Source of the DNA: Levilactobacillus enshiensis
GTDB taxonomy: Bacteria; Bacillota; Bacilli; Lactobacillales; Lactobacillaceae
Assembly: GCF_007115095.1 (NCBI RefSeq)
Contig: NZ_SULH01000003.1
Span: forward strand, 1 to 64,000
Direction of reading: 5' to 3'
Length of the DNA: 64,000 nt
Part shown: piece by piece, positions 24,733-33,030 of the stretch
Layout: every line of letters begins with the position of its first letter
How positions within the stretch are numbered: the first letter of the stretch is position 1
Translations under genes and position numbers: made by a program
The notes under the pieces: model-generated
What the model saw: the letters and a program-made list of their open reading frames with translations, nothing else
Told to the model about the DNA's origin: nothing
Databases searched by the model: none

Positions 24733-25351
24733 TCCCCAGAAACTGGCTGGCAAAGTAAGCCGCTTGCGTTTCGTTCAGCGTGCACCCCACCAAGTCAAAT
24801 GTGGTGGCCCGCAACTCATCGAACTGACAGGTGCTCAGGTCAACCTTCTTCAAGCTGGTCTCAGAAAAATCGGCCTGGTTTAGCTGACACTGGCGAAAGA
24901 CCAGTTTACTCAGTTGACTGGCCAGGCAGTTGAATTCCGTCAGGTCGCTCTGATCCACCATGATTTGGGTCAGTTTGGCCTCATTCATATTGGCTAGGGC
25001 CAAGCTGCAGTCCGTAAAAGTCACGTCCTTTAACGTGGCGTGGTCAAACGTACTCCCCATCAATTTGCAGTCGATAAAGTGAACCCGGTAGAGGCTTGCC
25101 GCCTCTAACTGACAATTGGCCAGGGTACAATTTTTTAGGATCACGTCGGTCATCTCCAACCGGTGAAAGTCAGCGTTTAAAAAGGTCATTCCCTCTAGCA
25201 AACACTGATCAAACGTGGGGTGTTCCAACTGATCATTTTCCACAACTTCCTGCTTCAACTGTCCCAACTGCAAGATATGGTCTTCCGCGGCGTAGATGTC
25301 AGCAAAGGCCACTGGCTGTAGCGTGGCTTCACTTAGTTTAGGGTCATTCAT
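24719..25351 (-). CDS. pentapeptide-repeat protein
   Basis: A 210-residue protein made largely of five-residue repeats with a central Leu/Phe (for example FDQCLLEGMTFLNADFHRL), which predicts a right-handed square beta-helix. The size is close to Qnr-type gyrase-protecting proteins, and this one also ends in a short non-repeat tail. Whether it protects topoisomerases is not readable from sequence; many such proteins have no known role. The 3' end overlaps the LacI gene by 14 bp in convergent order. AAAGGATG precedes the start. Confidence 0.8.
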   Translation of the reverse strand: MNDPKLSEATLQPVAFADIYAAEDHILQLGQLKQEVVENDQLEHPTFDQCLLEGMTFLNADFHRLEMTDVILKNCTLANCQLEAASLYRVHFIDCKLMGSTFDHATLKDVTFTDCSLALANMNEAKLTQIMVDQSDLTEFNCLASQLSKLVFRQCQLNQADFSETSLKKVDLSTCQFDELRATTFDLVGCTLNETQAAYFASQFLGITVA

Positions 25352-25696
25352 AAGGGGAACATCCTTTCGCTTTTTAGTAGGGCTAGTATAGCACGATTCC
25401 GGCGGTTGCTACAATCACTCGTGGTCAGCTTGCCGGCCCCGTCTATAACAGTGTGTGCTCAGAGACGTTTGGCGTTCTCGTGTACACACTGTTTATTTTG
25501 GCCCAAAATTCACCAACCAAATTAACCTCTAGCCCGCTAGATACGACTCTTCTGGGCATTTCAGCGTAGAACCCGTATACTCAGAGTTGGGGCGCAGTTC
25601 CCCCGTGCAACTGGTTTTAGTGACACCGATTGATTGACGATTTTCACTAGCAACTTAGAAGTCAAAATAACTTTTGAACGACTAGGAGGGCTTTCA
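25352..25696. other. divergent intergenic region
   Basis: This 345-bp gap lies between the minus-strand pentapeptide gene and the plus-strand two-gene unit. It contains an imperfect hairpin at 25448-25492 (arms ACAGTGTGT and ACACACTGT) and a TATACT at 25576-25581 that may be the -10 box of the plus-strand unit. No gene is seen. Confidence 0.45.
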
Positions 25697-25930
25697 ATGG
25701 ATCACAGTCAACTTTCTCACAAGCCACAACACCGCGCACACGCAACTCTGATGGTGACACCCCCACAGGGGACTATCCTGACGATGCCGGCCCTGACGCC
25801 CATTAGTCAGGTAGAAACCACCCTGGCCCGTCGCACGGAACCCCCTTGTGGTAGCTCCGGTCAGGCTGATTTGGCCCAAGTCCTGTGCGACATTCGCCAG
25901 TGTCTCTTACTGGAGGCCGCCTATGACTGA
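25697..25930 (+). CDS. small protein upstream of ImmA/IrrE-like gene
   Basis: A 77-residue protein of unknown family. It begins MDHSQLSHKPQHRAH, is rich in Thr, Pro and Gln, and has two cysteines near the end (LCDIRQC) plus one in PPCGSS. No helix-turn-helix is visible. TAGGAGGG precedes the ATG at good spacing, which sets the start at 25697. Its stop overlaps the next gene by 8 bp, so the two are translationally coupled and probably work together. Confidence 0.6.
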   Translation: MDHSQLSHKPQHRAHATLMVTPPQGTILTMPALTPISQVETTLARRTEPPCGSSGQADLAQVLCDIRQCLLLEAAYD

Positions 25931-26630
25931 GACCATTGCGGCACTATTTGCAGAACAAACTGCGGCCAACTTTCTCACCACAACGCCCACTAATGGCGGC
26001 TTCATTGGCGCCGATATCGAACGCTTGCTTGCCGAGCGCGCCACCGTGATCTACCGCGATGTGGCCGATACCAGTTACTATGGCGCCTTGATTCAATTAA
26101 AACAGCAAAACTTTGCGATTCTTAATACGGCACCCCCTCTGCGACAACGTTATTACCACGCGGCGCATACCCTGTGGGATCTCGTTGCCACGAGTTACCA
26201 ACAGAACGTGACCGCCAGCGATGCCTTCACTGCGGCCATCATGCTTCCCGCACGCCAGACAACGGTGACCTGGCAACGACTTCAGCGCAAAGCTGACTCG
26301 CCGGCATTCGCCCTGTTGCAATTAGCCGATCAAACTGCCATGCCTTACCACGTGGTCGCCCACCGCCTAGCCGACTTACAGCTGCTCGCGATTGACGACC
26401 TATTGTCCCGCACAGAAGCAGAGTGGTTGGCATGGCGAACCGCTCACCATCCTTTTCCCAGCGCACTCGACCGGCCGCTCCACATGGTTCATTTCGACCG
26501 GCTAACGACCGACGTCATGCGCTATCTGGACCACGACCAGTTGACGACTAGCGATGCGGCCCAACTGTTGCGTAACGCCAACCCAGACTTGGCGCAACGC
26601 TATTCGACGCATCGCTCACGCTCTAACTAA
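25923..26630 (+). CDS. ImmA/IrrE-like protein without zinc motif
   Basis: A 235-residue protein whose layout resembles the ImmA/IrrE (DUF955) peptidase domain: a segment with NTAPPLRQRYYHAAHTLWDL (residues 67-86) where active members have AHELGH, then AAIMLPARQTT and LADQTAMPYHVVAHRLADL, matching the usual downstream helices. The HExxH glutamate and second histidine are replaced (HTLWD), so zinc peptidase activity is unlikely. The usual HTH repressor partner is absent; a 77-residue protein overlaps upstream instead. This could be an adaptor or sensor derived from a peptidase. Family call is by pattern only. Confidence 0.55.
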   Translation: MTETIAALFAEQTAANFLTTTPTNGGFIGADIERLLAERATVIYRDVADTSYYGALIQLKQQNFAILNTAPPLRQRYYHAAHTLWDLVATSYQQNVTASDAFTAAIMLPARQTTVTWQRLQRKADSPAFALLQLADQTAMPYHVVAHRLADLQLLAIDDLLSRTEAEWLAWRTAHHPFPSALDRPLHMVHFDRLTTDVMRYLDHDQLTTSDAAQLLRNANPDLAQRYSTHRSRSN

Positions 26631-26648
26631 ATTCGACATAGGTCTCAC

Positions 26649-26690
26649 AAAAACCGCTAGAAATCCCAATTCGATTTCTAGCGGTTTTTT
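26649..26690. terminator. bidirectional terminator
   Basis: AAAAACCGCTAGAAATC pairs with GATTTCTAGCGGTTTTT. T-runs on both strands serve the plus-strand ImmA-like unit and the minus-strand UPF0340/pdx genes. Confidence 0.85.
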
Positions 26691-26706
26691 CAATATTTTT
26701 TAACAA

Positions 26707-27264
26707 TTACTTAGCCAATTCATAGACTGCTCGTGGCCCACCGACATACTTCGGCCGGGACCGCAATGCCGTCACGTGGGCCCCACCCAATTCGCTGATG
26801 CTCGGTCGCACGGGAACTTGAACAAATTTGATGTGCATCCCGATCGCCGTATCACCAATGTCTAAACCAGCCTGGGCCACCACATGTTCCACTTCAACGG
26901 GATCCGTGAATTGCTGGAAAGCTGCCATGGAGCAAGCCCCGCCGGCATGCAGTGCTGGGACGACCGACACAATTTCAAAATCGTGTTGCCGCGCAACGGC
27001 CCGTTCAACGACCAGACTGCGGTTAATATGCTCACAGCCCTGCACGGCCAGTTGGATGCCTAAGGGGTCCAACTTAGCCCGCAACGTTTCGATGATGCGG
27101 GTGCCCACATCCATGCTAGAAGCCTTGCCAATGTGGCCACCCACGACCTCACTCGTCGTGCATCCCAAAACGAACAGGTCACCGGGCTGTAACTTCGCCG
27201 CCTCCAGGACATCTTCAAGAATCACGTTTAACTCTGCTGTCATTTTTTCCAAATCAATTGTCAT
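26707..27264 (-). CDS. UPF0340 / TIGR01440 family protein
   Basis: A 185-residue cytoplasmic protein of the UPF0340 family (YwlG-like). Family-like segments are [17 protein letters not shown], the QGCEHINR motif and GGACSMAAF. Its biochemical role is not established. The start at 27264 is chosen because GAGGAG precedes it; a TTG-started frame from 27279 would overlap that site. It is the last gene of the operon behind pdxK and the ECF S component, 11 bp after the latter, which ties it to vitamin B6 salvage by position only. Confidence 0.8.
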   Translation of the reverse strand: MTIDLEKMTAELNVILEDVLEAAKLQPGDLFVLGCTTSEVVGGHIGKASSMDVGTRIIETLRAKLDPLGIQLAVQGCEHINRSLVVERAVARQHDFEIVSVVPALHAGGACSMAAFQQFTDPVEVEHVVAQAGLDIGDTAIGMHIKFVQVPVRPSISELGGAHVTALRSRPKYVGGPRAVYELAK

Positions 27265-27275
27265 GTGAACACTCC

Positions 27276-27776
27276 TCAAACCAGGTCAGGCTTGAATTTC
27301 ACGAGGCTCTCGACAATGGAAAGCGTCACGACCATCCCAAACCCAACCTGAACTAAATTACCAACGATCGATGCTAGCCCCGCCGGCCAGCCAAATAAAA
27401 GCGCGGTAGCAAAATAATAACCAATCACCATGATAGCGCTTCCAACTGCAAGTGGTAGCAGCATCGTTTTAAACGACTTGGTATGTTCCGGCGTCAAATA
27501 CCCGACCGCCAGTCCTTGCAAGCCGTGAATCACCAGTGAAAACAGGCACCACTCCGGATACCCCGATAGAATATCGATCAAAAAGCCGCTTCCGGCGCCA
27601 ACCATGCCGCCCACCGGTCCACCAAATAAAATGGCACTGGTATAAATACCAACCTCACAGAGCGTGACCATCCCCTTGGTCGCCGGCACGGGAATCACGA
27701 ACATAATCGACAAGCCGACCGTCATCGCAATCAAAACGGCCGCCAACATGGTTTGTTTCAACTTCTCATTTCGCAT
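27276..27776 (-). CDS. ECF transporter S component, B6-type
   Basis: A 166-residue membrane protein with about six hydrophobic segments. Its arrangement (a first helix with [12 protein letters not shown], then [18 protein letters not shown]) is typical of substrate-specific S components of energy-coupling factor transporters. It lacks its own ATPases, so it would share the EcfA/A'/T module encoded elsewhere. It lies 5 bp behind pdxK and opposite pdxR, which suggests pyridoxine or a related B6 vitamer (PdxU2-like). A hydroxymethylpyrimidine substrate is the alternative. AGGAG precedes the start. Confidence 0.75.
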   Translation of the reverse strand: MRNEKLKQTMLAAVLIAMTVGLSIMFVIPVPATKGMVTLCEVGIYTSAILFGGPVGGMVGAGSGFLIDILSGYPEWCLFSLVIHGLQGLAVGYLTPEHTKSFKTMLLPLAVGSAIMVIGYYFATALLFGWPAGLASIVGNLVQVGFGMVVTLSIVESLVKFKPDLV

Positions 27777-27781
27777 TTTCT

Positions 27782-28573
27782 CTACTCCTGTCGACGACAC
27801 GCACCCTGCCAGACACTCCCCAGGTGCTCACTGATGGCAACGCCGTGGTCGATTCCCGCGCGGACAAACTGCTTCGCTTGGTCGACCGCTTGCGGCAATG
27901 CCTCCCCAGTCGCTAACAGAGCCGTAATGGCCGCGGAAAAGGTGCACCCGGCGCCATCCGTCGTCTTCTTTTGAATTTTAGGCGTCTCAAACCAATATGA
28001 CTCGTCACCAAATTGTAAATAGTCCACGGCGACCGTTCCAGCCAACCGAGTCCCCCCTTTAACCACCACATTCGGGCACCCCAACGCTTGAATACGCGCC
28101 GCCGCTGTCCGCATTTGCGCCCGCGTGGTAATGGGTCCTAATCCACTGAGTTGTGCCGCCTCATCCAGATTGGGGGTAGTGACATATGCCAGCGGCAATA
28201 AGCGTTGACGCAATGCTGCTATGTAGTCCGTAGCCAAATCCGTGGCCCCTTCTTTGAACACCAGAACGGGGTCCACCACCAGCCGCACGGGCTGTCGCCG
28301 GAGGTGGTCAACCACGCGGTCTAAAGTTGCCACGTCCCCCAACAAGCCCGTTTTAGCGAAATGAACCGGTAGCTGTGACAGAATCGATGTCAGCTGCTGG
28401 TCCACCACCGCAGGGGCCAACTGCGTTAATACCACCTGCTCGGGTAGGATGCTGGCCACACTGGTGAGCGCGCTGACGCCAAACACATCGAGTTCCTCAA
28501 ACGTTTTTAAATCGGCCTGAATGCCACCCCCGGCAAGACTATCCGCCCCCGCAATGGTCAAAACATTTTCCAT
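27782..28573 (-). CDS. pdxK: pyridoxine kinase (ThiD-like)
   Basis: A 263-residue ribokinase-fold kinase of the PdxK/ThiD group, which phosphorylates pyridoxine, pyridoxal or pyridoxamine (and in ThiD hydroxymethylpyrimidine). Visible motifs are TIAGADSLAGGGIQADLKTF at the N-terminus and KTTDGAGCTFSAAI near residue 205, with the anion-hole glycines and catalytic aspartate (DGAGC). Usual substrate motifs begin AGSD; here it is AGAD. The divergent MocR-type regulator and the adjacent ECF S component favour B6 rather than thiamine salvage. Confidence 0.8.
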   Translation of the reverse strand: MENVLTIAGADSLAGGGIQADLKTFEELDVFGVSALTSVASILPEQVVLTQLAPAVVDQQLTSILSQLPVHFAKTGLLGDVATLDRVVDHLRRQPVRLVVDPVLVFKEGATDLATDYIAALRQRLLPLAYVTTPNLDEAAQLSGLGPITTRAQMRTAAARIQALGCPNVVVKGGTRLAGTVAVDYLQFGDESYWFETPKIQKKTTDGAGCTFSAAITALLATGEALPQAVDQAKQFVRAGIDHGVAISEHLGSVWQGACRRQE

Positions 28574-28734
28574 TTACTCGCCTCCCCTCACTCTTAAGTA
28601 TCGCGCACTTGGCGCCGACAACAACCGCCAATTGGCTTGTTTTTAATCCAGCCAATTATTATACTGAAAAGGACTTCAGCCACCCAGTCACAAGTGAACG
28701 CTGAAATTCAAATTTCGACCCAATAGGACACACT

Positions 28735-28812
28735 TCAGCTGCCAAAAATTTCGCCTACCACGGGGAAGTTGCCGGCTGGAAGAACACCAGTCGGCTCACT
28801 CGACTTGAAGCT
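28735..28812 (+). repeat. intergenic repeat B, copy 1
   Basis: It resembles 44896-44982 in order and spacing: CAGCTGCCA, then an inner hairpin, then AGAACACCAG and CTTGAAGC. The internal parts differ but keep short pairing arms. Confidence 0.5.
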
Positions 28813-28913
28813 ACGAAAATCCCGTGCTAATCATAATGTTGTGGTTAGCACGAGCATGAACCGTGTTTTGACCACTTCAACCTTAAGTTAATCGTCAAAA
28901 TAGCCGTGAGTGA

Positions 28914-29063
28914 GCCAAATTTGGACCCAGCCGTGGGATTTTTCAAGGCTCCTCCTTGAAAAATGGCGTCTTTGAGACAGTGCTCTTCTGGCTCAAAGCG
29001 AGGTCAAAGACCGCTTCTCAGGCTTTGACCGTCCTCCCCACCGCGTTCCGGTCCAAATTTGGC
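28914..29063. repeat. 150-bp inverted-repeat element
   Basis: The ends GCCAAATTTGGACC and GGTCCAAATTTGGC are a perfect 14-bp inverted repeat. Inside are two hairpins: TTTTTCAAGG with CCTTGAAAAA, and GGTCAAAG with CTTTGACC. A second, solo copy of the right end is near 30569-30594, beyond pdxR. The form is that of a small non-autonomous element or a structured transcript. Confidence 0.55.
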
Positions 29064-29134
29064 GAACGGTAAGGCGGCAATTGCGCCACCATTGAAACAC
29101 CTGTGATACATCCAATAAGAAAGAAGGCCCTCCT

Positions 29135-30529
29135 ATGCCCAATTGGTACGCGGATCTCCCAGATATTAAACCCAAATACTTAGCCATCAGCCAACTGATC
29201 ACCAGTCTGATTCAAGAAGACCGGCTGTTGCCCAGCCAACGACTCCCCGCCGAACGCGAACTCGCTAAACTACTTAAAGTTGACCGTTCCACCGTGAGCC
29301 GCGCTTTTCAAGAGCTCACGGCCAACGGTCTGCTCGTCAAAAAGGGCGGCAGTGGCACCTTTGTCGCTCCCGTTCCCACCATTAACACACTTCCCGATAA
29401 GATCAATTGGGGCCAATACTTACGAAACACCACGACCAGTCACTCCCTCATTCAGCGTAAGCTCACTCAGGCTCGGGCCCTCAACCCCCATCTGATTGAC
29501 GGCGCCGCCAACGAACTGCCAATGAACCTGATTCCACAACTCGGAGACCTCCAATTGAACTGGCAAGACTTTCTCCTCGCCCAGCGGCAAGAACAGGATG
29601 CCGGCTATCTGCCACTGATTCAGACGCTGGAGCGCCACCACACACAGCGCCATCAATTCCGAACCGACCGGCAAACACTGCTCATCACTGGCGGCGCGCA
29701 ACAGGCCCTGCTCCTGATTCTGAGCAGCCTGCTTAAAATTGGGGACGCCGTGGCCTTCACCAAGCCCTCCTACTTTGCGACCAGCGCGGTCTTCAAAACG
29801 CTCGGTATCCGGCCGTTTACCATTCCTCTAACCCCGACTGGCCTAAACCTCGCCGTTTTAGAGAAATTGATTCGTCAGCACCGCATCAAACTACTCTTGC
29901 TCAACCCGACCTTTCAAAATCCAACCGGACTGCTACTTTCGCTTGAACAGCGTCAGCGTCTGATCAAGCTCTGCCAGAAATATCAGGTCGCCATCGTGGA
30001 AGACGACGTGTTCGGCTGGCTCAGTACCCGCCAAGACGCCCTTCCGACACTAAAGGCGCTCGCTCCCCAGAACGTTATTTACATCAGTTCCCTGTCCAAA
30101 TTATTGGGATCGAGCACCCGCCTCGGCTGGATCGTTGCGCCGGACGCCATCGGTCAACGGCTGCTGCAGGTTCAAAAACGCCTCGACATCGTCCCCAGCA
30201 TGCTCGCCCAAGTCATGGCCAACCTGGCACTCACGACGGCCACGTTTGACCCCGGCATCGCGCAACTGACGGCCGAGCTCGCCCAGCGCCGACAAGCTAC
30301 GGTCGCCATTTTTCGTGAGCTGCGTCCCGACTGGCAATTCATCACGCCACAAGGCGGTTTCTACCTCTGGGTCACCCAAAATAATCCGGCCATTTTCGAC
30401 CACCTCCTAGAACGCCAGATTCTGGTCAAACCCGGCACGCTCTATGGTGCCCCCAAAACAGCCTTCCGTTTCAACTTCGCCGGCATCGACCTGGATCAAC
30501 AACGACAACTGCGGGAACTACTGCAATAA
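29135..30529 (+). CDS. pdxR: MocR-type regulator PdxR
   Basis: A 464-residue fusion of a GntR winged helix (residues about 10-75, with LPAERELAKLLKVDRSTVSR) to an aminotransferase-like PLP-binding domain. The PLP lysine is in YISSLSKLLGSS and the family motif NPTFQNPTG is intact. Proteins of this type sense pyridoxal phosphate and control B6 synthesis or salvage. Divergent placement from pdxK and the ECF S component supports PdxR. A terminator follows at 30604. It should be cytoplasmic and dimeric; the response direction is not readable. Confidence 0.85.
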   Translation: MPNWYADLPDIKPKYLAISQLITSLIQEDRLLPSQRLPAERELAKLLKVDRSTVSRAFQELTANGLLVKKGGSGTFVAPVPTINTLPDKINWGQYLRNTTTSHSLIQRKLTQARALNPHLIDGAANELPMNLIPQLGDLQLNWQDFLLAQRQEQDAGYLPLIQTLERHHTQRHQFRTDRQTLLITGGAQQALLLILSSLLKIGDAVAFTKPSYFATSAVFKTLGIRPFTIPLTPTGLNLAVLEKLIRQHRIKLLLLNPTFQNPTGLLLSLEQRQRLIKLCQKYQVAIVEDDVFGWLSTRQDALPTLKALAPQNVIYISSLSKLLGSSTRLGWIVAPDAIGQRLLQVQKRLDIVPSMLAQVMANLALTTATFDPGIAQLTAELAQRRQATVAIFRELRPDWQFITPQGGFYLWVTQNNPAIFDHLLERQILVKPGTLYGAPKTAFRFNFAGIDLDQQRQLRELLQ

Positions 30530-30603
30530 CATGCGTTCAAATCAGTTGGCATCGTCGATTGCGTCACCCCCCACGTTCCGATCCAAACTTGGTGACCAAC
30601 AAA

Positions 30604-30639
30604 AAAACAGCTTGCCGGTGAGTGGCAAACTGCTTTTTG
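30604..30639. terminator. terminator between pdxR and VOC gene
   Basis: ACAGCTTGCC pairs with GGCAAACTGC with a mismatch; T-runs flank both sides, so it can serve both convergent genes. Confidence 0.7.
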
Positions 30640-30682
30640 CTGATTATCTAGGTTCATTGGGACTGTAGCCCCAAGTCGCACC

Positions 30683-31075
30683 CTACTTTAAGATTTGGCA
30701 GAACTCAATGGTTTCGTGGTTCGGCCCGAGGATGTTGAAGAAGCGAATACCCTTTTCCCAGAAGGTTGGAATGGATTGAACCTCGTCATTGACCAGGTCT
30801 AAGCCCTGTTCTTTGGCGGCGGCAAAGGCAGCATCGACGTCGGTGGTGTTCAACGAAATATGGTTGATGGCACCGGCCGTGGGATTGGTTGGATCGCCCT
30901 CCCAGGTTTCAATCGTCAAGTTGCCGAGCCGCATGAAGGCACAACGGTTCTTGCCGTTAGGGAACAGACCGGCCCGTTCAAAGCCTAAAGATTCATAAAA
31001 GGCCATCGTCTTGTCTAAATCTGCCGTGGGAATCCCCACGTGTTGAATTCCAGTAATAAAATCATGAACTGACAT
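30683..31075 (-). CDS. VOC-family protein
   Basis: A 130-residue vicinal-oxygen-chelate protein. The N-terminal half begins QHVGIPTADLDKTMAFYESL, followed by GFERAG; the second half shows NHISLNTTDVDAAF. Metal-ligand residues (His, Glu) lie at the usual positions, including NHETIEF at the end. Such proteins include glyoxalases, fosfomycin-type resistance proteins and dioxygenases; here the partner substrate is unknown. The start at 31075 has AAGGAG upstream. It lies behind the polyol operon, separated by 137 bp with a cre-like site, and so may be co-controlled. Confidence 0.75.
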   Translation of the reverse strand: MSVHDFITGIQHVGIPTADLDKTMAFYESLGFERAGLFPNGKNRCAFMRLGNLTIETWEGDPTNPTAGAINHISLNTTDVDAAFAAAKEQGLDLVNDEVQSIPTFWEKGIRFFNILGPNHETIEFCQILK

Positions 31076-31143
31076 GTTTAACTGACTCCTTTTCTTAAAC
31101 GCAATCGGTATCGTCATTCATCTGTGACTGGTAAAGTTTTCGA

Positions 31144-31157
31144 AATAAGCGCTTTCA
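31144..31157 (-). promoter_or_regulatory. candidate cre site before the VOC gene
   Basis: The minus strand reads TGAAAGCGCTTATT, 12 of 14 consensus positions, with a near-palindromic core. It lies 69 bp before the VOC start. Confidence 0.45.
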
Positions 31158-31212
31158 AACCGTTGGCCCAAGACTTGCTTACTTGACAACTTAGACCCCA
31201 TTAGCGAAAATA

Positions 31213-31941
31213 CTATTTTCCAACGTCGACGGCTTGATGCTTCAGGTTCGGGAAAACCACCTTGTCGGCAATCCCAGTAATCCCGCCTTGGGCCAGGAAG
31301 GCAAACACCGTTCCCAACCCAAAGTTCGTGAATTGATGGGTAATTACCAACGCTATGATGGCCATGATGGTCGGCGGAATGTAAGACGCCCACATCGCCT
31401 TAGCAGCTTGCCCCTTAAAGTAACGGAAGCGCAAGATCTGCATCAAGTCATCAGCCGGATGCAGCACCAGGTTGACCCGTTGATAGATGGAGATCGCCAC
31501 GGCGATAAACGTTACCCCCAAGAAGTTCAGCGCCACGTAGAAGATAACCATTCCCGTGCTCCGCGCTTCCGGCAGGCCCGCAAAGATTGCCGGGTACTTG
31601 CCATCAAAGAAATTTTCAAACACTTGAATCAAAGCGGAGAACGGCACCATGAAGACCATGTTACCGGCGATTCGCTTCCAATCCCAGTGGTGAATCAAGA
31701 TGGCATTTAGGACCGCCGTTAAGAAGCCCATAATCAGAAATATCCAGAATAAGTTCCAGTGAAACGCGGTCCCTAAGTTGGCTTCGGCGGCGGACCAGTA
31801 CGCTGCCCCTAAGAATGAGGGGTGAATCTTGGCACTCGTCACCAGCGTTAACACGTTACCAGCCGAATTGATGACCAGCGATAGGACGAAAAACGCGATT
31901 GCTTTTGACATTGAAAGGGTTCGTCCATTCGTCGCTTCCAT
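31213..31941 (-). CDS. integral membrane protein, YczE/YitT-like
   Basis: A 242-residue membrane protein with about five or six helices (for example AIAFFVLSLVINSAGNVLTL). The layout resembles the poorly known YczE/YyaS/YitT group; this is a pattern-based guess. It is the third gene behind a ROK sugar kinase and an MDR dehydrogenase, so a transport or sensing role in that pathway is plausible but unproven. AAGGAG precedes the ATG at 31941. A longer frame starting at 31986 with GTG also has a weak ribosome site and cannot be excluded. Confidence 0.55.
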   Translation of the reverse strand: MEATNGRTLSMSKAIAFFVLSLVINSAGNVLTLVTSAKIHPSFLGAAYWSAAEANLGTAFHWNLFWIFLIMGFLTAVLNAILIHHWDWKRIAGNMVFMVPFSALIQVFENFFDGKYPAIFAGLPEARSTGMVIFYVALNFLGVTFIAVAISIYQRVNLVLHPADDLMQILRFRYFKGQAAKAMWASYIPPTIMAIIALVITHQFTNFGLGTVFAFLAQGGITGIADKVVFPNLKHQAVDVGK

Positions 31942-32008
31942 CGGTGCTGCTCCTTCATTGAAATTGCTTGCTGCTTCAGCTCTCACATTTATCCCTTACC
32001 TTTTTTGT

Positions 32009-33010
32009 TTAGTCGCTAACCTTAACGACTGCCTTGCTGACGCCCTTAACCTTACCGTTTAAGACGTCTTCAACTTGTTCCAACGGTACTTCATGGCTGA
32101 TCAGAGATTCAACGTCCAATTCGCCACTAGCTAATAAGGCAATGGCATCCTTGAAGGCGTATGGGTTGATGAAGGCCCCTTGAATCTTCAATTGCTTTTG
32201 GTAAACTTCGTAAGTGTTCATTGAGAAGGTTTGGTTAGGCTTCCCCACACCAAACATCAAGACTTGGGCACCCTTCTTAGTGGCTTCAACGGCTTGTTCT
32301 TGCGTTTGTGGTAACCCAACGGCTTCAATCACAACGTCGTAATCGGCAGGAATACTGTCACGAGTGGTGTTGTAGGTGTTGGTAACGCCAAACTTTTCCT
32401 TGTTGAAGGCTAACTTTTCATCGATGATACCGGCAAAGTCGACTTGGTGAACGCCGTAAGCTTGGAGTAATTGAACGAACAATTGACCCATGAAGCCATC
32501 GCCGATAACCAAGGCCTTTTGATAAGGCTTAACGTCCAACAAGCTCATGCCGTGAACCGCGCAAGATACAGGTTCCGTGGTGGCAGCGGCCTTTAAGGAC
32601 AAGCTGTCAGGAATTGGGTAGACAACGGATGAAGGTGCCGTGAAGGACTTTTCCAATCCACCATCGCGGGTTACCCCAACGGCAGATAAGTTGTCACACA
32701 GTTCCGGACGGTCAGTTCTGCAGTAGTCACATTGGCCACAGTAGATGTTCGGGTCAACGGTGACTCGGTCGCCAACTTTAACGTTAGTCACGTTCTTACC
32801 AATAGCGGCAACGATCCCAGAGTTTTCATGCCCCAAGACGATTGGTGGCACAGCGTTAGCGGAACCAGGAAGACCAGCGTACAAGGCGCGGTCAGTCCCA
32901 CAGATACCCGCATAAGCAGTATTGACTAAGACTTCATCCGGCTTAACTTCTGGTTCTGGAAAATCTTTAATCTCCATCTTTTTGGTTCCAGTTAAAACTA
33001 AGGCTTTCAT
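32009..33010 (-). CDS. zinc-type polyol/alcohol dehydrogenase
   Basis: A 333-residue medium-chain dehydrogenase/reductase. The catalytic zinc is expected from CGTDRAL and GHENSG, and the structural zinc lobe from CGQCDYCRTDRPELC with four cysteines. The cofactor domain shows VIGDGFMGQ rather than the usual GxGxxG, which is an oddity. The best match is the sorbitol/threonine dehydrogenase subgroup. As it lies 20 bp behind a fructokinase-type ROK kinase, a polyol-to-ketose step followed by phosphorylation is a reasonable model. AAGGAG precedes the start. Confidence 0.78.
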   Translation of the reverse strand: MKALVLTGTKKMEIKDFPEPEVKPDEVLVNTAYAGICGTDRALYAGLPGSANAVPPIVLGHENSGIVAAIGKNVTNVKVGDRVTVDPNIYCGQCDYCRTDRPELCDNLSAVGVTRDGGLEKSFTAPSSVVYPIPDSLSLKAAATTEPVSCAVHGMSLLDVKPYQKALVIGDGFMGQLFVQLLQAYGVHQVDFAGIIDEKLAFNKEKFGVTNTYNTTRDSIPADYDVVIEAVGLPQTQEQAVEATKKGAQVLMFGVGKPNQTFSMNTYEVYQKQLKIQGAFINPYAFKDAIALLASGELDVESLISHEVPLEQVEDVLNGKVKGVSKAVVKVSD

Positions 33011-33030
33011 AAAATAAGCACTCCTTTTTA

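Larger units (their letters stand above)
28574..29134. other. pdxK-pdxR intergenic region with repeats
   Basis: This 561-bp gap is much longer than needed for a divergent promoter. It carries a repeat-B copy (about 28735-28812) and a 150-bp inverted-repeat element (28914-29063) with inner hairpins. No gene is seen. PdxR sites should lie here, but no clear direct repeats were identified. Confidence 0.55.
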
